Positions 1 through 8,576 of a stretch of DNA of 64,000 nt are shown here, piece after piece (position 1 is the first letter of the stretch; the number at the start of each line of letters is the position of its first letter). Origin of the DNA: Parasedimentitalea psychrophila (GTDB lineage Bacteria > Pseudomonadota > Alphaproteobacteria > Rhodobacterales > Rhodobacteraceae); assembly GCF_030285785.1 (NCBI RefSeq), contig NZ_CP127247.1, forward strand, positions 186,001-250,000. Direction: 5' to 3'. The notes under the pieces are model-generated. The model worked only from the letters and a program-made list of their open reading frames with translations. It did no database searches and had not been told where the DNA came from. The position numbers and the translations under genes were made by a program.

Positions 1-884
1 ATGCCCCGGTTGAGGCCTTGGGCGTGCTGCGCACTGACTCGCCACATTACTACAGCAACCGCAAGGGCAACGAGACCGAGGCGCAGTTTGTTGACCGCAT
101 CATCCAGTCTCTGGAAGATCAGATCCTTGCGGAAGACCCCGATACCATCGCCGCGATGATTGTTGAGCCGATCACCGGTGCCTCCGGGGTGATCGTGCCG
201 CCAGAGGGCTATTATGAAAAGCTGCAGGCAGTGCTGCGCAAATACGATATTCTGGTCTGGGCGGATGAGGTGATCACTGGCTTTGGCCGCACCGGCAACG
301 ATTTTGGCTGCACCACCATGGGCATCAAGCCCAACCTGATGACCTTCGCCAAGCAGCTCAGCTCGGCCTATTACCCGATTTCTGCGGCGGTCATTCCCGG
401 CTGGATGTATCAGGCGATGATCGAGCAGACCAATCAGGTTGGCGTCTTCGGCCACGGCTTTACCTACTCGGGTCATCCGGTCGCCTGTGCCGCCGCCCTG
501 AAAACGCTGGAAATTTACGAGCGTGACAACCTGTTTGCCCATGCGGCCGAGGTTGGCGATTATCTGCAAGCCCAGCTGCGCGAGGCCTTTACCGATCACC
601 CGCTGGTGGGCGAAGTGCGCGGCAAAGGTCTGATCGCGGCTCTGGAGCTGGTGTCGAACAAAACCACCGGTGCCAGCTTTGACAAGGGTATCGCTGGTGC
701 CACCGCGCAGAGGCTCTGTCAGGACAACGGCTTGTTGCTGCGCGCCGTCGCAGGCAATGCCATCGCGCTGTGCCCGCCGCTGATCATCACCCGCGACGAG
801 ATTGATGCGTTGATGGGCAAGCTGAAGGCGGCGATTGATGGCACCTATGCCGAGCTGCAGGACAAGGGCCTGATTGCTGGTTGA
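1..884 (+). CDS. Class III aminotransferase, 3' part (5' end outside window)
   Basis: The open frame runs in from the left edge (frame starts at base 3), so only about 293 C-terminal residues are seen; family members are usually 420-460 aa. The PLP-binding part of the fold is present: the VEPITGASG stretch, the acidic cofactor motif WADEVITGFGRTG, and a FAKQLSSAY segment holding the likely Schiff-base lysine. These mark a PLP-dependent omega-type aminotransferase, of the kind acting on putrescine, taurine, beta-alanine or similar amines with pyruvate. The substrate cannot be decided from this fragment. A palindromic repeat follows the stop codon. Family call is firm; substrate is not. Confidence 0.85.
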   Translation, partial: APVEALGVLRTDSPHYYSNRKGNETEAQFVDRIIQSLEDQILAEDPDTIAAMIVEPITGASGVIVPPEGYYEKLQAVLRKYDILVWADEVITGFGRTGNDFGCTTMGIKPNLMTFAKQLSSAYYPISAAVIPGWMYQAMIEQTNQVGVFGHGFTYSGHPVACAAALKTLEIYERDNLFAHAAEVGDYLQAQLREAFTDHPLVGEVRGKGLIAALELVSNKTTGASFDKGIAGATAQRLCQDNGLLLRAVAGNAIALCPPLIITRDEIDALMGKLKAAIDGTYAELQDKGLIAG

Positions 885-891
885 TTGAGAC

Positions 892-966
892 TGGCCCGGC
901 ACCGCCGGGCCGCGCCTGACCTTCCCGTCAAACCAAAGGTTTGCCTTTGGCAAAATGGGAATGCGC
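892..966. repeat. Palindromic repeat, GCGCCTGACCTT family, copy A
   Basis: GGGCCGCGCCTGACCTTCCC is followed by an inner hairpin in which AAACCAAAGG faces TTTGCCTTTGGC, then a decayed right arm. The left arm matches the copies at 24993, 30927, 32358 and 58859. It lies between the aminotransferase and the convergent Lrp-type gene, where it may also fold as a 3' hairpin. Confidence 0.7.
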
Positions 967-994
967 TGCCGCCACTATTGGGGCGGTTTTCTAT

Positions 995-1234
995 TCAAAA
1001 CACCTTGTAAGTCATCGTGGTCAGCGACCGCTCGATGCCTTCGACCACCAGCAGGTTGTCGTTGACATATTTGCCGACGTCCTCGCCACTGGGGACGTAT
1101 AGCTTCATCAGCAGATCAAAATCGCCGCTGGTGGAATACATTTCAGAGTGAATCTCGCGCCGGGCGATCTCTTCGGCCACCTTATAGGTGGTGCCGGGCT
1201 TGCAGCGGATCTGGATAAATAGGCAGGTGGACAT
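995..1234 (-). CDS. Lrp/AsnC ligand-binding domain protein (stand-alone RAM domain)
   Basis: This 79-residue protein holds only the effector-binding domain of Lrp/AsnC regulators (beta-alpha-beta fold, with TSGDFDLLMKLYV in the middle and GIERSLTTMTYKVF at the end). No helix-turn-helix precedes it. The ATG at 1234 was chosen because upstream codons show no family similarity. Stand-alone RAM proteins are known in the family and may bind amino acids or co-assemble with full-length Lrp proteins. It is convergent with the aminotransferase and divergent from hisB. Its ligand is unknown. Confidence 0.8.
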   Translation of the reverse strand: MSTCLFIQIRCKPGTTYKVAEEIARREIHSEMYSTSGDFDLLMKLYVPSGEDVGKYVNDNLLVVEGIERSLTTMTYKVF

Positions 1235-1405
1235 ATGGGGCCTCGGGAGTGTCAGGTTCTGTTGGCTCCAAGCTGACACGCCGCCCCGCCCGGCGCAATC
1301 CCCCGCCCCTTTTGGCAACACCTGCGCAGCAATCTCAGTCTCACCCTTGAGCCACCCTGCCCGCTGCCCCTATAAGCGCCCCGGATGTAATAAGGATTTG
1401 CCGCC

Positions 1406-1993
1406 ATGCGCACAGCCAAGATCAGCCGCTCCACCGCCGAGACCTCGATTTCTGTCGAAATCAATCTGGACGGGACCGGACTGTATGACAACCAGACCGG
1501 GGTTGGCTTTTTCGACCATATGCTGGACCAGCTGTCGCGGCACTCGCTGATCGACATGACCATCCGCGCCAAGGGCGATTACCACATCGACGACCACCAC
1601 ACGGTCGAGGACACCGGCATTGCACTGGGTCAGGCGCTGGCCGCAGCACTTGGCGACAAAAAGGGCATCCGTCGTTATGGCGAATGCCACCTGGCAATGG
1701 ACGAGGCGCAGGTGCGCTGCGCACTGGACCTGTCGGCGCGGCCGTTTCTGGTGTGGAACCTGGAGATCCCCACCCAGAAGATCGGCAGCTTTGATACCGA
1801 ACTGGTGCGCGAGTTCTTTACCGCCTTTGCGACCCACGGCGGCATCACCCTGCATGTGGACAAGATCCACGGCTTTAACAGCCACCACATCGTCGAAGCC
1901 GCGTTCAAATCGGTCGCCCGCGCCCTGCGCGTTGCAGTCGAGACCGACCCGCGCAAGGCGGATGCAATTCCATCAACCAAGGGGACGCTCTAG
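1406..1993 (+). CDS. hisB: Imidazoleglycerol-phosphate dehydratase
   Basis: This 195-residue protein catalyses the dehydration of imidazole-glycerol phosphate to imidazole-acetol phosphate in histidine synthesis. It has normal length for a monofunctional enzyme, with no fused phosphatase. The Mn-binding histidine clusters are visible: [12 protein letters not shown] near residues 36-47, DDHHTVED near 67-74, and NSHHIVEA in the C-terminal half. TAAGGATT precedes the ATG at a suitable distance. It stands as a single gene here; hisH, hisA, hisF and hisE follow on the same strand over 7 kb with unrelated genes between. Confidence 0.97.
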   Translation: MRTAKISRSTAETSISVEINLDGTGLYDNQTGVGFFDHMLDQLSRHSLIDMTIRAKGDYHIDDHHTVEDTGIALGQALAAALGDKKGIRRYGECHLAMDEAQVRCALDLSARPFLVWNLEIPTQKIGSFDTELVREFFTAFATHGGITLHVDKIHGFNSHHIVEAAFKSVARALRVAVETDPRKADAIPSTKGTL

Positions 1994-2013
1994 GCGCCTC
2001 CACCGCATGGTTC

Positions 2014-2631
2014 TCAGGCTGCCAGCGCCACCGACCGGCGCAGGGGCCGCCTGAGATACCACTCTGCTACTGCCACGTTTGGCACCCAGCACAGCCAGGA
2101 CACCAGCGTATACCCGGTCTCTTCGCCCAGTGTCGCAAACAGCAGTGGCAGATACAGCCGCAGCGTAACGGCGGCAAAGGTCAGCGCAGCGGACCGGATC
2201 ATCCAGCGTTGATGCTCGGCTATGCGCCCCTGCAGCGCCAGCCAGATGCCATACCCCGTGCTGCCCAGCCATAGAGCCGCCAGCGCCCCAAAGCCCCAGG
2301 CCGCCACCGGCCCCGCCGTGGTGCCAGCGGCCATCAGCAGCCCGCCAACCCCGGCCAGCAGAATGCTCACCCCATAGGCCCGCCCGATCCAGCGGTGCAC
2401 CTGCGGGCGGCGCGCCCGTAGCCCCGTCCAGAACTGAAACGGCATCAGCATCAGCGCCACCGGTGCCAGGGTGATATGGGCAAAGAACGCCAGCCGTCGC
2501 TCAATCGCGTGGTAGGCGACAAACTCCATCGACGCCTCGACCCCCAGCACCATGAACCGCCAAGAGGCCAGCGCCACCCCAAAACACAAAACCCAAACCA
2601 GAAACACCCGAAACCGCGACACATAGACCAT
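2014..2631 (-). CDS. DUF2306 family membrane protein
   Basis: This is a polytopic inner-membrane protein of about 205 residues with several hydrophobic segments (starting VFLVWVLCFGVALASW). It carries the RRLAFFAHITLAPVAL and HRWIGRAYG elements typical of DUF2306 proteins. The ATG at 2631 was preferred over upstream ATG/GTG codons because AAGGGA sits about 7 bases before it. It is transcribed divergently from a TetR gene, and the shared spacer holds two palindromic operator copies, so it is probably the regulator's target. The biochemical function of DUF2306 is not established. Confidence 0.8.
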   Translation of the reverse strand: MVYVSRFRVFLVWVLCFGVALASWRFMVLGVEASMEFVAYHAIERRLAFFAHITLAPVALMLMPFQFWTGLRARRPQVHRWIGRAYGVSILLAGVGGLLMAAGTTAGPVAAWGFGALAALWLGSTGYGIWLALQGRIAEHQRWMIRSAALTFAAVTLRLYLPLLFATLGEETGYTLVSWLCWVPNVAVAEWYLRRPLRRSVALAA

Positions 2632-2656
2632 GATCATTCCCTTAAAATCCACTGAA

Positions 2657-2696
2657 CTTGACAGTGTAAAGATCAGATCAACTTGACACTGTCAAG
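2657..2696. promoter_or_regulatory. Paired TetR-type operator
   Basis: CTTGACACTGTCAAG at 2682-2696 is a perfect 15-base palindrome with one central base. A second copy at 2657-2671 (CTTGACAGTGTAAAG) has one arm mismatch. Their centres are 25 bases apart in the spacer between the divergent DUF2306 and TetR genes. This is the expected place for autoregulation and control of the neighbour. Binding itself is inferred. Confidence 0.75.
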
Positions 2697-2717
2697 TCAG
2701 CTGGTAAATGCTACCGG

Positions 2718-3332
2718 ATGACCGATATTCCCAACCAAAAGCCGCATCACCACGGAGATCTGCGCAGCGCGCTGATCCAGGCAGGCATTGCCCTGCTGAG
2801 CGAAGGCGGTAAGGACGCGCTGACCCTGCGAAAATGCGCCGCCCGGGCGGGGGTCTCCCATGCGGCCCCGGCGCATCACTTTGACGGGCTCGACGGGCTG
2901 CGGGGCGCGATTGCCCAGGAGGGGTTCCGGCTGTTCCGCCTCTCGATGCTGGCGGCTTGTGACGACAACAGCCCCAGTGGTCTGGACCACCTCAAAGGCA
3001 TCTGCAGCGGCTATTTGAACTTCGCCATCAAAAACCCTGCGCTGTTTGAGCTGATCTTCAGTTCGGCACCGATGGCCGGACTGGACAGGGATCTGAAACA
3101 GGGCACTGCCTTTGCCTATGAGGTGCTGCGCGACGCCTGCGCCCCCTTTGTGTTGCCGGGCCAGGACCCGCAGGTGGTGGAAACTCAGGTCTGGTCGCTG
3201 ATCCACGGCTATACCCATTTGTATATGGCCAGCCGGTTTGGCCCCGTTGATCCCCTGCAGCAGGCACGTGGGCCGTTTGATGCGGTGATGGCGCTGCTCG
3301 ATAAGCTTGTGGTAACCCTACCCAAGGCTTGA
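2718..3332 (+). CDS. TetR/AcrR family transcriptional regulator
   Basis: This 204-residue protein has an N-terminal TetR helix-turn-helix (ALTLRKCAARAGVSHAAPAHHF at about residues 34-55). The C-terminal part resembles the TetR_C effector domains that follow such an HTH. It is divergent from the DUF2306 membrane gene, with a two-copy palindromic operator between them. That arrangement suggests a self-repressing regulator controlling mainly its neighbour. The ligand is unknown. The ribosome binding site is weak. Confidence 0.87.
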   Translation: MTDIPNQKPHHHGDLRSALIQAGIALLSEGGKDALTLRKCAARAGVSHAAPAHHFDGLDGLRGAIAQEGFRLFRLSMLAACDDNSPSGLDHLKGICSGYLNFAIKNPALFELIFSSAPMAGLDRDLKQGTAFAYEVLRDACAPFVLPGQDPQVVETQVWSLIHGYTHLYMASRFGPVDPLQQARGPFDAVMALLDKLVVTLPKA

Positions 3333-3387
3333 CCTTTTGCGCCATTCAAGACAGGTGATGGACACCCAAACACAGAGGCAACCGCCC

Positions 3388-4026
3388 ATGCTGACCGCCA
3401 TCATCGACTATGAATCCGGAAACCTGCACTCGGCTGCCAAGGCGTTCCAGCGCATGGCGCATGAGATGGATGCGGGCGAGGTGGTGGTGACCTCGGACGC
3501 CGATGTGGTGGCGCGTGCCGACCGGCTGGTGCTGCCCGGGGACGGTGCTTTCCCCGCCTGTGCAACAGAACTGCGCGGCCACAAAGGGCTCTATGATGCC
3601 ATGGTCGAGGCGGTCGAACAAAAAGGCCGCCCCTTTCTGGGCATTTGTGTGGGCATGCAGTTGATGGCAACCACCGGGCATGAATACGAAAAGACCGCCG
3701 GCATTGGCTGGATTGCTGGCGATGTGGTTAAGATCACCCCCTCTGACAGCGCCCTGAAGGTGCCGCACATGGGATGGAACAATCTGGTCATCGACAGTGA
3801 TCATGCAATCTTTGACGGCATTTCATCCGGCGACCACACCTACTTCGTGCACTCCTACCAGTTTCAGGTCCGCGACCCGGCCGAACGTCTGGCCCATGTG
3901 GACTACGGCGGCGAGGTCACCGCAGTGATCGGCCGCGACACTATGATCGGCATGCAGTTCCACCCAGAGAAAAGCCAGGACGTGGGGCTGCGGATGATCG
4001 GTAACTTCCTGATCTGGAAACCGTAG
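3388..4026 (+). CDS. hisH: Imidazole glycerol phosphate synthase, glutamine amidotransferase subunit
   Basis: This 212-residue class I glutamine amidotransferase supplies ammonia to HisF. The nucleophile cysteine lies in LGICVGMQLM (about residue 90), and the catalytic His-Glu pair is in MQFHPEKSQ near the C-terminus. The Y-x-S-GN-x-HS opening (IDYESGNLHS) is typical of HisH. The ATG at 3388 gives the standard N-terminus; an upstream in-frame ATG would add non-homologous residues. hisF, its partner, lies 3.5 kb downstream. Confidence 0.96.
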   Translation: MLTAIIDYESGNLHSAAKAFQRMAHEMDAGEVVVTSDADVVARADRLVLPGDGAFPACATELRGHKGLYDAMVEAVEQKGRPFLGICVGMQLMATTGHEYEKTAGIGWIAGDVVKITPSDSALKVPHMGWNNLVIDSDHAIFDGISSGDHTYFVHSYQFQVRDPAERLAHVDYGGEVTAVIGRDTMIGMQFHPEKSQDVGLRMIGNFLIWKP

Positions 4027-4051
4027 TTACATCGGCCACACACTTTGGGTT

Positions 4052-4618
4052 TCATTGCAACAGAACGGTAAAAAATTGCCATTCGAGCATGTTAATCCTT
4101 AAAAGCCGGACGGTGGTAATGGTCAGTCCTGCCCCAATCACAAAATAAACCGGCACCCGCCCCAGCGCATAACCTCGCAGGAAAAGCCCAACCATACCGA
4201 TCAAAGCAGACACAATCACGAGGAGTGCTGCAATTAGTATGCCGCCGCCTTCGGCGAGATCCGCCTTCTCCGTTTCAATAAACTGCGCAGCCGCTGACAT
4301 AAACATAACAAGCATTGCGATCATGCCAAAACTGAATCCAAGAAGCGAGAAAATCAGTTTCGCCCGGTTTGAGGTTTGGCGTACGGGCTGTTCCACGTTG
4401 GCCGAACGCTGAGGCGCGGCTGCCTGGGCCGACCCAGCCGACCATCTAAAAAATTCGCGACCCATCATGAAAATACCAAACAATAACATCAACACACCGG
4501 CGAAAACAAAACCGGATATTGCGTTGATCCCGGCATAGTCCCGGATCGTTTCGTAATTCTCATTCACGAACTTCACTGTGAGACTGCCAATTGATACGAT
4601 TACCGCAGCGAGGCCCAT
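4052..4618 (-). CDS. Hypothetical membrane protein, about four TM segments
   Basis: I do not recognise a named family. The protein is about 188 residues with hydrophobic segments near residues 5-20, 38-58, 92-110 and 126-155. A polar, Gln/Arg-rich stretch (SAQAAAPQRSANVEQPVRQ) lies between the second and third segments. An upstream TTG at 4633 is a possible start, but the ATG at 4618 is used here. It is convergent with hisH, 25 bases from its stop. It is probably real, as shown by its long hydrophobic pattern and lack of a competing frame. Confidence 0.6.
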   Translation of the reverse strand: MGLAAVIVSIGSLTVKFVNENYETIRDYAGINAISGFVFAGVLMLLFGIFMMGREFFRWSAGSAQAAAPQRSANVEQPVRQTSNRAKLIFSLLGFSFGMIAMLVMFMSAAAQFIETEKADLAEGGGILIAALLVIVSALIGMVGLFLRGYALGRVPVYFVIGAGLTITTVRLLRINMLEWQFFTVLLQ

Positions 4619-4717
4619 TTTAACTACATTCAATTTCCGCGCTCCGGTTTGCTTCGCTTGCGACGCACCTTGGCCCCATCCATGTCAGCCGCCCGAACCG
4701 TCAGGTGAAATCAGTCC

Positions 4718-4772
4718 ATCAATGTCGTCAATCTATCCATGTATTATCAATGTCGTCAATCTATCCATGTAT
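4718..4772. repeat. Two-copy tandem repeat of 27 bases
   Basis: Bases 4718-4744 and 4746-4772 are identical (each beginning ATCAATGTCGTCAATCTATC), giving a 28-base period. The repeat is AT-richer than its surroundings and lies in the 370-base spacer between the hypothetical membrane gene and a small ORF. Only two units exist. It could be tandem regulator sites or a simple duplication. Confidence 0.8.
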
Positions 4773-4855
4773 CCGGAATTTCCGTCAGATTTTTCGGGTT
4801 TTGCAAATGGTACAGCCTGTCACAACAGGGGACAAACACTTACACAGGAGCCCCC

Positions 4856-4969
4856 ATGCTGATCCCTCGCCACAATGCCACCGCCTCGACCCGATTTCCG
4901 CGTTGCAAATTCTGTCACGCCAGGATCAACAGCTACCCAGCGCGCAGCGAATACACTGGGACGGCTTAA
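4856..4969 (+). CDS. Possible small CxxC-containing protein (37 aa)
   Basis: The ATG at 4856 is preceded by ACACAGGAGCCCCC, a good ribosome binding site. The frame encodes 37 residues including RFPRCKFCHARIN, with one CxxC pair. No family is recognised. It may be a genuine small protein or the leader of the WGR gene that follows 18 bases later. Evidence is the ribosome binding site only, so confidence is low. Confidence 0.3.
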   Translation: MLIPRHNATASTRFPRCKFCHARINSYPARSEYTGTA

Positions 4970-4987
4970 CCCGATCATCAGCAAGCG

Positions 4988-5299
4988 ATGGACAGGCCCG
5001 CCGGTTACGGGCATACGGGCCGGACGCTTTCAAATCAGGTCCAGCCCGTGCATATCCGTCTCGAAAAATTTGACCATCATCAGGGTCAGCACCGCTATTG
5101 CGTGCTGAGCCTGTACCAGACCTTGTTTGGCGATTGGTGTGTAGAACGGGTGGCAGGCCCGCTTGGCGCCGCCGGCGGCCAGCAAAAACGCCTGTACCTC
5201 GGCAGCTATGCCGAGGCGCTGAGCACGGTTGAGGCCCACCGTGACCGGCAGGTCAAACGGGGCTTCGTGCCAATCCCGGTGCAATTGGGCCTGCTGTAG
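4988..5299 (+). CDS. WGR domain protein
   Basis: A protein of at most 103 residues whose last 80 residues form a WGR-type domain (YCVLSLYQTLFGDWCVERV, then a Gly-rich turn and LYLGSYAEAL). WGR domains occur in PARPs and MolR-like proteins and are linked to nucleic-acid binding; stand-alone copies are frequent in alphaproteobacteria with unknown role. The start is uncertain: GTG at 5048 gives a protein beginning VHIRLEKFD, matching the usual domain N-terminus, whereas the upstream ATG adds 20 non-conserved residues. The strand is opposite to the DUF2147 gene that ends close by. Confidence 0.65.
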   Translation: MDRPAGYGHTGRTLSNQVQPVHIRLEKFDHHQGQHRYCVLSLYQTLFGDWCVERVAGPLGAAGGQQKRLYLGSYAEALSTVEAHRDRQVKRGFVPIPVQLGLL

Positions 5300-5307
5300 A
5301 CCGCTGG

Positions 5308-5694
5308 TCAGTTAATCCGGCTCCAGGTCTGTTTCGAACAAAGCAAGCCGCCAGCGATACAGCCCTTCAAGGCCAGGGTGTCGCCTAACAGGGTGATTTT
5401 CCCGAAATAGATTTTATCGTTCGACGGACGCCAAACTTCGCCGGTGTAATAGCCATCGCCCTGCGCCATCATGTCGATCACCAGAGTTTTGCCCAGGTTT
5501 GGCGATTGATATTCACCTTCGGCGTTGAAGGTGCGGGCAATCTTGCCACAGATCGCCGCACCACAGGGCGCCATGTCGATATGGGCATAGGAGCCATCAT
5601 CAACTTCTGTCTTCCATGTGCCAGCCACCGGATCTGCCGCTGCTGCGCCTGCCAGCCCTAGCCCGAAAGCCAGCCCAAGAACCAATTTCATCAT
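5308..5694 (-). CDS. DUF2147 family periplasmic protein
   Basis: About 128 residues with a signal peptide (MKLVLGLAFGLGLAGAAAA, cut before DPVAGTWKT). The mature part is a small beta-rich domain with the DUF2147 hallmarks: DPVAGTWKTE at the start, CGAAICGKI in the middle and a C-terminal LKGCIAGGLLCSKQTWSRIN. Three consecutive ATG codons (5697, 5694, 5691) follow GGAGGAAAG; the second has the best spacing. DUF2147 proteins are secreted and of unproven function. The gene diverges from hisA. Confidence 0.82.
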   Translation of the reverse strand: MMKLVLGLAFGLGLAGAAAADPVAGTWKTEVDDGSYAHIDMAPCGAAICGKIARTFNAEGEYQSPNLGKTLVIDMMAQGDGYYTGEVWRPSNDKIYFGKITLLGDTLALKGCIAGGLLCSKQTWSRIN

Positions 5695-5825
5695 CATCTT
5701 TCCTCCCACTGATGGCGTCACTGTGACCCAGTCAGCCAATTTCAGGCAAGGTTGACTTGGGGTCGCGTTGCATTCTGGGCCTCTCTTGTGCAAAACACCG
5801 GCAAGCACTCCAGAAAGGCGCCACC

Positions 5826-6548
5826 ATGATCCTCTATCCTGCCATCGACCTCAAAGACGGCCAGGCCGTGCGCCTGCTGCATGGAGATATGGACAAGACC
5901 ACCGTGTTCAACGACAACCCCGCCGCCCAGGCGCTGGAGTTTGTCGAGGCGGGGTGTGAATGGTTGCACCTGGTTGACCTGAACGGCGCCTTTGCTGGTG
6001 AGCCGGTCAATGCGGCCCCGGTCGAAGAGATCCTGAAGCAAACCAAGGTCCCGGCCCAGCTGGGCGGCGGCATCCGCGACATGGCCACGATTGAGGCCTG
6101 GATCACCAAGGGCCTGGCGCGCGTCATCCTCGGCACTGTCGCGGTTGAAAACCCCGATCTGGTCCGCCAGGCGGCGCGCGAATTCCCCGGCAAGGTTGCC
6201 GTCGGCATTGATGCCCGCAATGGCCGCGTCGCCACCAAAGGCTGGGCCACCGAAACCGACATCATGGTCACCGATCTGGCCAAATCGTTTGAGGACGCCG
6301 GCGTCGCTGCCATCATCTACACCGACATCCTGCGAGACGGTGCGATGAAAGGCCCCAATGTGACCGCCACCGCCGATCTGGCCAATGCGGTCTCGATCCC
6401 GGTAATTGCCTCGGGTGGCGTGTCTTCGCTGGACGATCTGCGGGCGCTGAGGTCCTGCGGCGCGCCCTTGAACGGTGCCATTTCAGGCCGTGCGCTCTAT
6501 GACGGCGCGATTGACCTGAAACAGGCTCTGGCGGTTCTCAGAGACTGA
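5826..6548 (+). CDS. hisA: ProFAR isomerase (HisA)
   Basis: This 240-residue (beta/alpha)8 barrel isomerises ProFAR to PRFAR in histidine synthesis. It shows the N-terminal catalytic aspartate in [14 protein letters not shown], the phosphate-binding QLGGGIRD (about 79-86), and the second catalytic aspartate with the second phosphate site in YTDILRDGA and VIASGGVSS. The ATG at 5826 gives the canonical MILYPAIDL start. A DUF2867 gene begins two bases after its stop, so the two are cotranscribed. Confidence 0.96.
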   Translation: MILYPAIDLKDGQAVRLLHGDMDKTTVFNDNPAAQALEFVEAGCEWLHLVDLNGAFAGEPVNAAPVEEILKQTKVPAQLGGGIRDMATIEAWITKGLARVILGTVAVENPDLVRQAAREFPGKVAVGIDARNGRVATKGWATETDIMVTDLAKSFEDAGVAAIIYTDILRDGAMKGPNVTATADLANAVSIPVIASGGVSSLDDLRALRSCGAPLNGAISGRALYDGAIDLKQALAVLRD

Positions 6549-6550
6549 AC

Positions 6551-7015
6551 ATGAGCCGCACCACCAAGACGGAGCTGCCGAAGCACTCGCTGCTGCACAG
6601 GTATGTCCAAAAGGGCGACTTTCTGGATTGCTACAAATGCGCCACGGCCCTGCCCGTGGATGACGCAGCCCAGCGAGCCATGGCTTTTCCGTCTTGGGCC
6701 AAGGGCCTGCTACGCCTGCGCAACATTCTGGTGGCCCCGTTAGGTCTGGCGCATGAATTCCCCAAAGGCGAAAAGATCGGCCCCTTCCCAATTGATCGGC
6801 GCGGCGATCACGAGATCATCCTTGGCTTCGATGATTCTCACCTGAACTTCCGCATCTCGATCCTGACAACGGGACGTGAGGCCTATTGCGCCACCTGGGT
6901 GCAGTGCAACAACAGGCTGGGCCGCCTCTATCTGACGGTGATCATGCCGTTCCACGTGCTGATCGTGCGCAACGCCGTCCGCCAGATCTGGCGCCCCGAC
7001 ATCAAGTCCCAATGA
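6551..7015 (+). CDS. DUF2867 domain protein
   Basis: This 154-residue soluble protein has the DUF2867 pattern: W-x-x-GLLRLRN, a central ILGFDDSHLNFRIS strand and a C-terminal FHVLIVRNAVRQIW helix. It starts two bases after hisA, and its stop overlaps the next start (ATGA). It is therefore the middle of a hisA-DUF2867-YqaA unit. No enzymatic role is known for the family. Its placement among histidine genes probably reflects cotranscription rather than a histidine function. Confidence 0.75.
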   Translation: MSRTTKTELPKHSLLHRYVQKGDFLDCYKCATALPVDDAAQRAMAFPSWAKGLLRLRNILVAPLGLAHEFPKGEKIGPFPIDRRGDHEIILGFDDSHLNFRISILTTGREAYCATWVQCNNRLGRLYLTVIMPFHVLIVRNAVRQIWRPDIKSQ

Positions 7016-7443
7016 TCTGGTCCCTGCCCGGCCTGTTCGCGCTGTCCTTTTCCGCAGCCACCCTGCTGCCCGGCGGCTCCGAGGCCGCCCTGCTGCTGCT
7101 CGCCGCCAAGGGCCAATACACAACCACCACCCTGCTCCTCGTCGCCAGCACCGGCAACATCCTCGGCTCGCTGGTCAACTACGCCTTGGGCCGCTACGCC
7201 CTGCGCTATCGACACCGGCGCTGGTTCCCGGTGTCGCCCGCCCAACTGACCAAGGCGCAAAACTGGTTCACCCGCTGGGGACAGTATTCGGTGCTTGCCG
7301 CCTGGCTACCGCTCATCGGCGACCCGATCACCGTTGCCGCCGGGGTGATGCGGATGAACTGGCTCCGTTTCCTGCTGCTGGTCACTCTCTCCAAGAGCCT
7401 GCGCTACGCCGCCCTGCTCGGCCTTTTCGGCGCCTTTGCCTGA
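7012..7443 (+). CDS. YqaA/DedA-like small membrane protein
   Basis: This 143-residue inner-membrane protein (SNARE-associated/DedA-related family) begins IWSLPGLFALSFSAATLLPGGSEAALLLL. It has the family features: an N-terminal re-entrant segment with the Pro-Gly-Gly-Ser-Glu turn, NILGSLVNYALGRYA, the amphipathic FTRWGQYS, and a proline-rich LIGDPITVAAG. The start codon overlaps the DUF2867 stop. YqaA-type proteins are thought to act in membrane homeostasis. hisF follows 56 bases later. Confidence 0.8.
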   Translation: MIWSLPGLFALSFSAATLLPGGSEAALLLLAAKGQYTTTTLLLVASTGNILGSLVNYALGRYALRYRHRRWFPVSPAQLTKAQNWFTRWGQYSVLAAWLPLIGDPITVAAGVMRMNWLRFLLLVTLSKSLRYAALLGLFGAFA

Positions 7444-7499
7444 GCACTGGAATTCCGCCGCCCAACCCTCTATGAAAGCGCCATAACCAGAGGCGAACC

Positions 7500-8261
7500 A
7501 TGCTAAAAACCCGTATCATCCCCTGTCTCGATGTTGCCAATGGCCGCGTTGTCAAAGGTGTCAATTTTGTCGGCCTGCGCGATGCCGGCGATCCGGTTGA
7601 ATGTGCCAGGGCCTATGACGCCGCAGGCGCAGACGAGCTCTGCTTCCTCGACATCATGGCAACCGAAGAGAATCGCGGCACCATGTTTGACATGGTGCGC
7701 CGCACCGCCGAGCAATGCTACATCCCGCTCACCGTTGGCGGTGGCGTGCGCTCGCGCGAAGACGTCCGTGCCCTGCTGCTGGCCGGTGCCGACAAGGTCT
7801 CGTTCAACTCCGCCGCCGTTGCCAACCCCGATGTCATCGCCCAGGCCGCTGAACAGTTCGGCAGCCAGTGCATCGTCTGCGCCATCGACGCCAAGACCGT
7901 ATCCCCGGGCAAGTGGGAGATCTTCACCCATGGCGGCCGTCGCGCAACCGGCATTGATGCAGTGCAATTTGCCCGCACCGTGGTGGCCAAGGGCGCCGGT
8001 GAAATCCTGCTCACCTCGATGGACCGCGACGGCACCAAATCCGGTTTCAACCTGCCGCTGACCCGTGCCATCTCGGATGCGGTCCAGGTTCCGGTGATCG
8101 CCTCCGGCGGCGTTGGCACCCTGGATCACCTGGTCGAGGGCGTCACCAAAGGCCATGCCAGCGCAGTGCTCGCCGCCTCAATCTTCCACTTCGGCGATTT
8201 CACCATTGCCGAGGCCAAGGCCCATATGCAGGCCGCAGGCATTCCAATGAGGCAGACATGA
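7500..8261 (+). CDS. hisF: Imidazole glycerol phosphate synthase, cyclase subunit
   Basis: This 253-residue (beta/alpha)8 barrel uses ammonia from HisH to convert PRFAR to imidazole-glycerol phosphate and AICAR. The catalytic aspartates sit in [18 protein letters not shown] (Asp11) and in [12 protein letters not shown] (Asp130 region). Phosphate sites are VGGGVRS and ASGGVG. Length is standard. Its stop overlaps the hisE start by four bases, so the two are translationally coupled. Confidence 0.97.
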   Translation: MLKTRIIPCLDVANGRVVKGVNFVGLRDAGDPVECARAYDAAGADELCFLDIMATEENRGTMFDMVRRTAEQCYIPLTVGGGVRSREDVRALLLAGADKVSFNSAAVANPDVIAQAAEQFGSQCIVCAIDAKTVSPGKWEIFTHGGRRATGIDAVQFARTVVAKGAGEILLTSMDRDGTKSGFNLPLTRAISDAVQVPVIASGGVGTLDHLVEGVTKGHASAVLAASIFHFGDFTIAEAKAHMQAAGIPMRQT

Positions 8262-8575
8262 ATATCCTTCACGACCTTGAAGCCACCATTCAATCCCGCA
8301 AGGGCGCCGACCCCTCCAGCAGCTGGACCGCCAAGCTGCTGTCCAAAGGCCCGGAAAAATGCGCCGAGAAATTTGGCGAGGAAGCCATCGAGGCGATCAT
8401 CGAAGCGGTCAAAGGCGACCGCGCCAAACTGGCAAGCGAAGGCGCTGACGTGCTCTACCACTTCCTGGTGATGCTGGCCGCCCGCGAGGTGTCCCTGGAC
8501 GAGGTGCTGAATGAGCTGGCCCGCCGCCAGGGCCTCAGCGGCGTCGCCGAGAAAGCCGCCCGCCCAAAACCCTGA
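8258..8575 (+). CDS. hisE: Phosphoribosyl-ATP pyrophosphatase
   Basis: This 105-residue MazG-like all-alpha hydrolase removes pyrophosphate from phosphoribosyl-ATP, the second histidine step. It shows [23 protein letters not shown] and the metal-binding E-E-A-x-E pattern with the later [11 protein letters not shown]. It is the stand-alone form, with no HisI fusion. The start overlaps the hisF stop (ATGA). Confidence 0.95.
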   Translation: MNILHDLEATIQSRKGADPSSSWTAKLLSKGPEKCAEKFGEEAIEAIIEAVKGDRAKLASEGADVLYHFLVMLAAREVSLDEVLNELARRQGLSGVAEKAARPKP

Positions 8576-8576
8576 T

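Noticed and set aside
4718-4772. Possible CRISPR-like repeat
   Set aside because: Only two units with a one-base spacer; no cas genes in the window.
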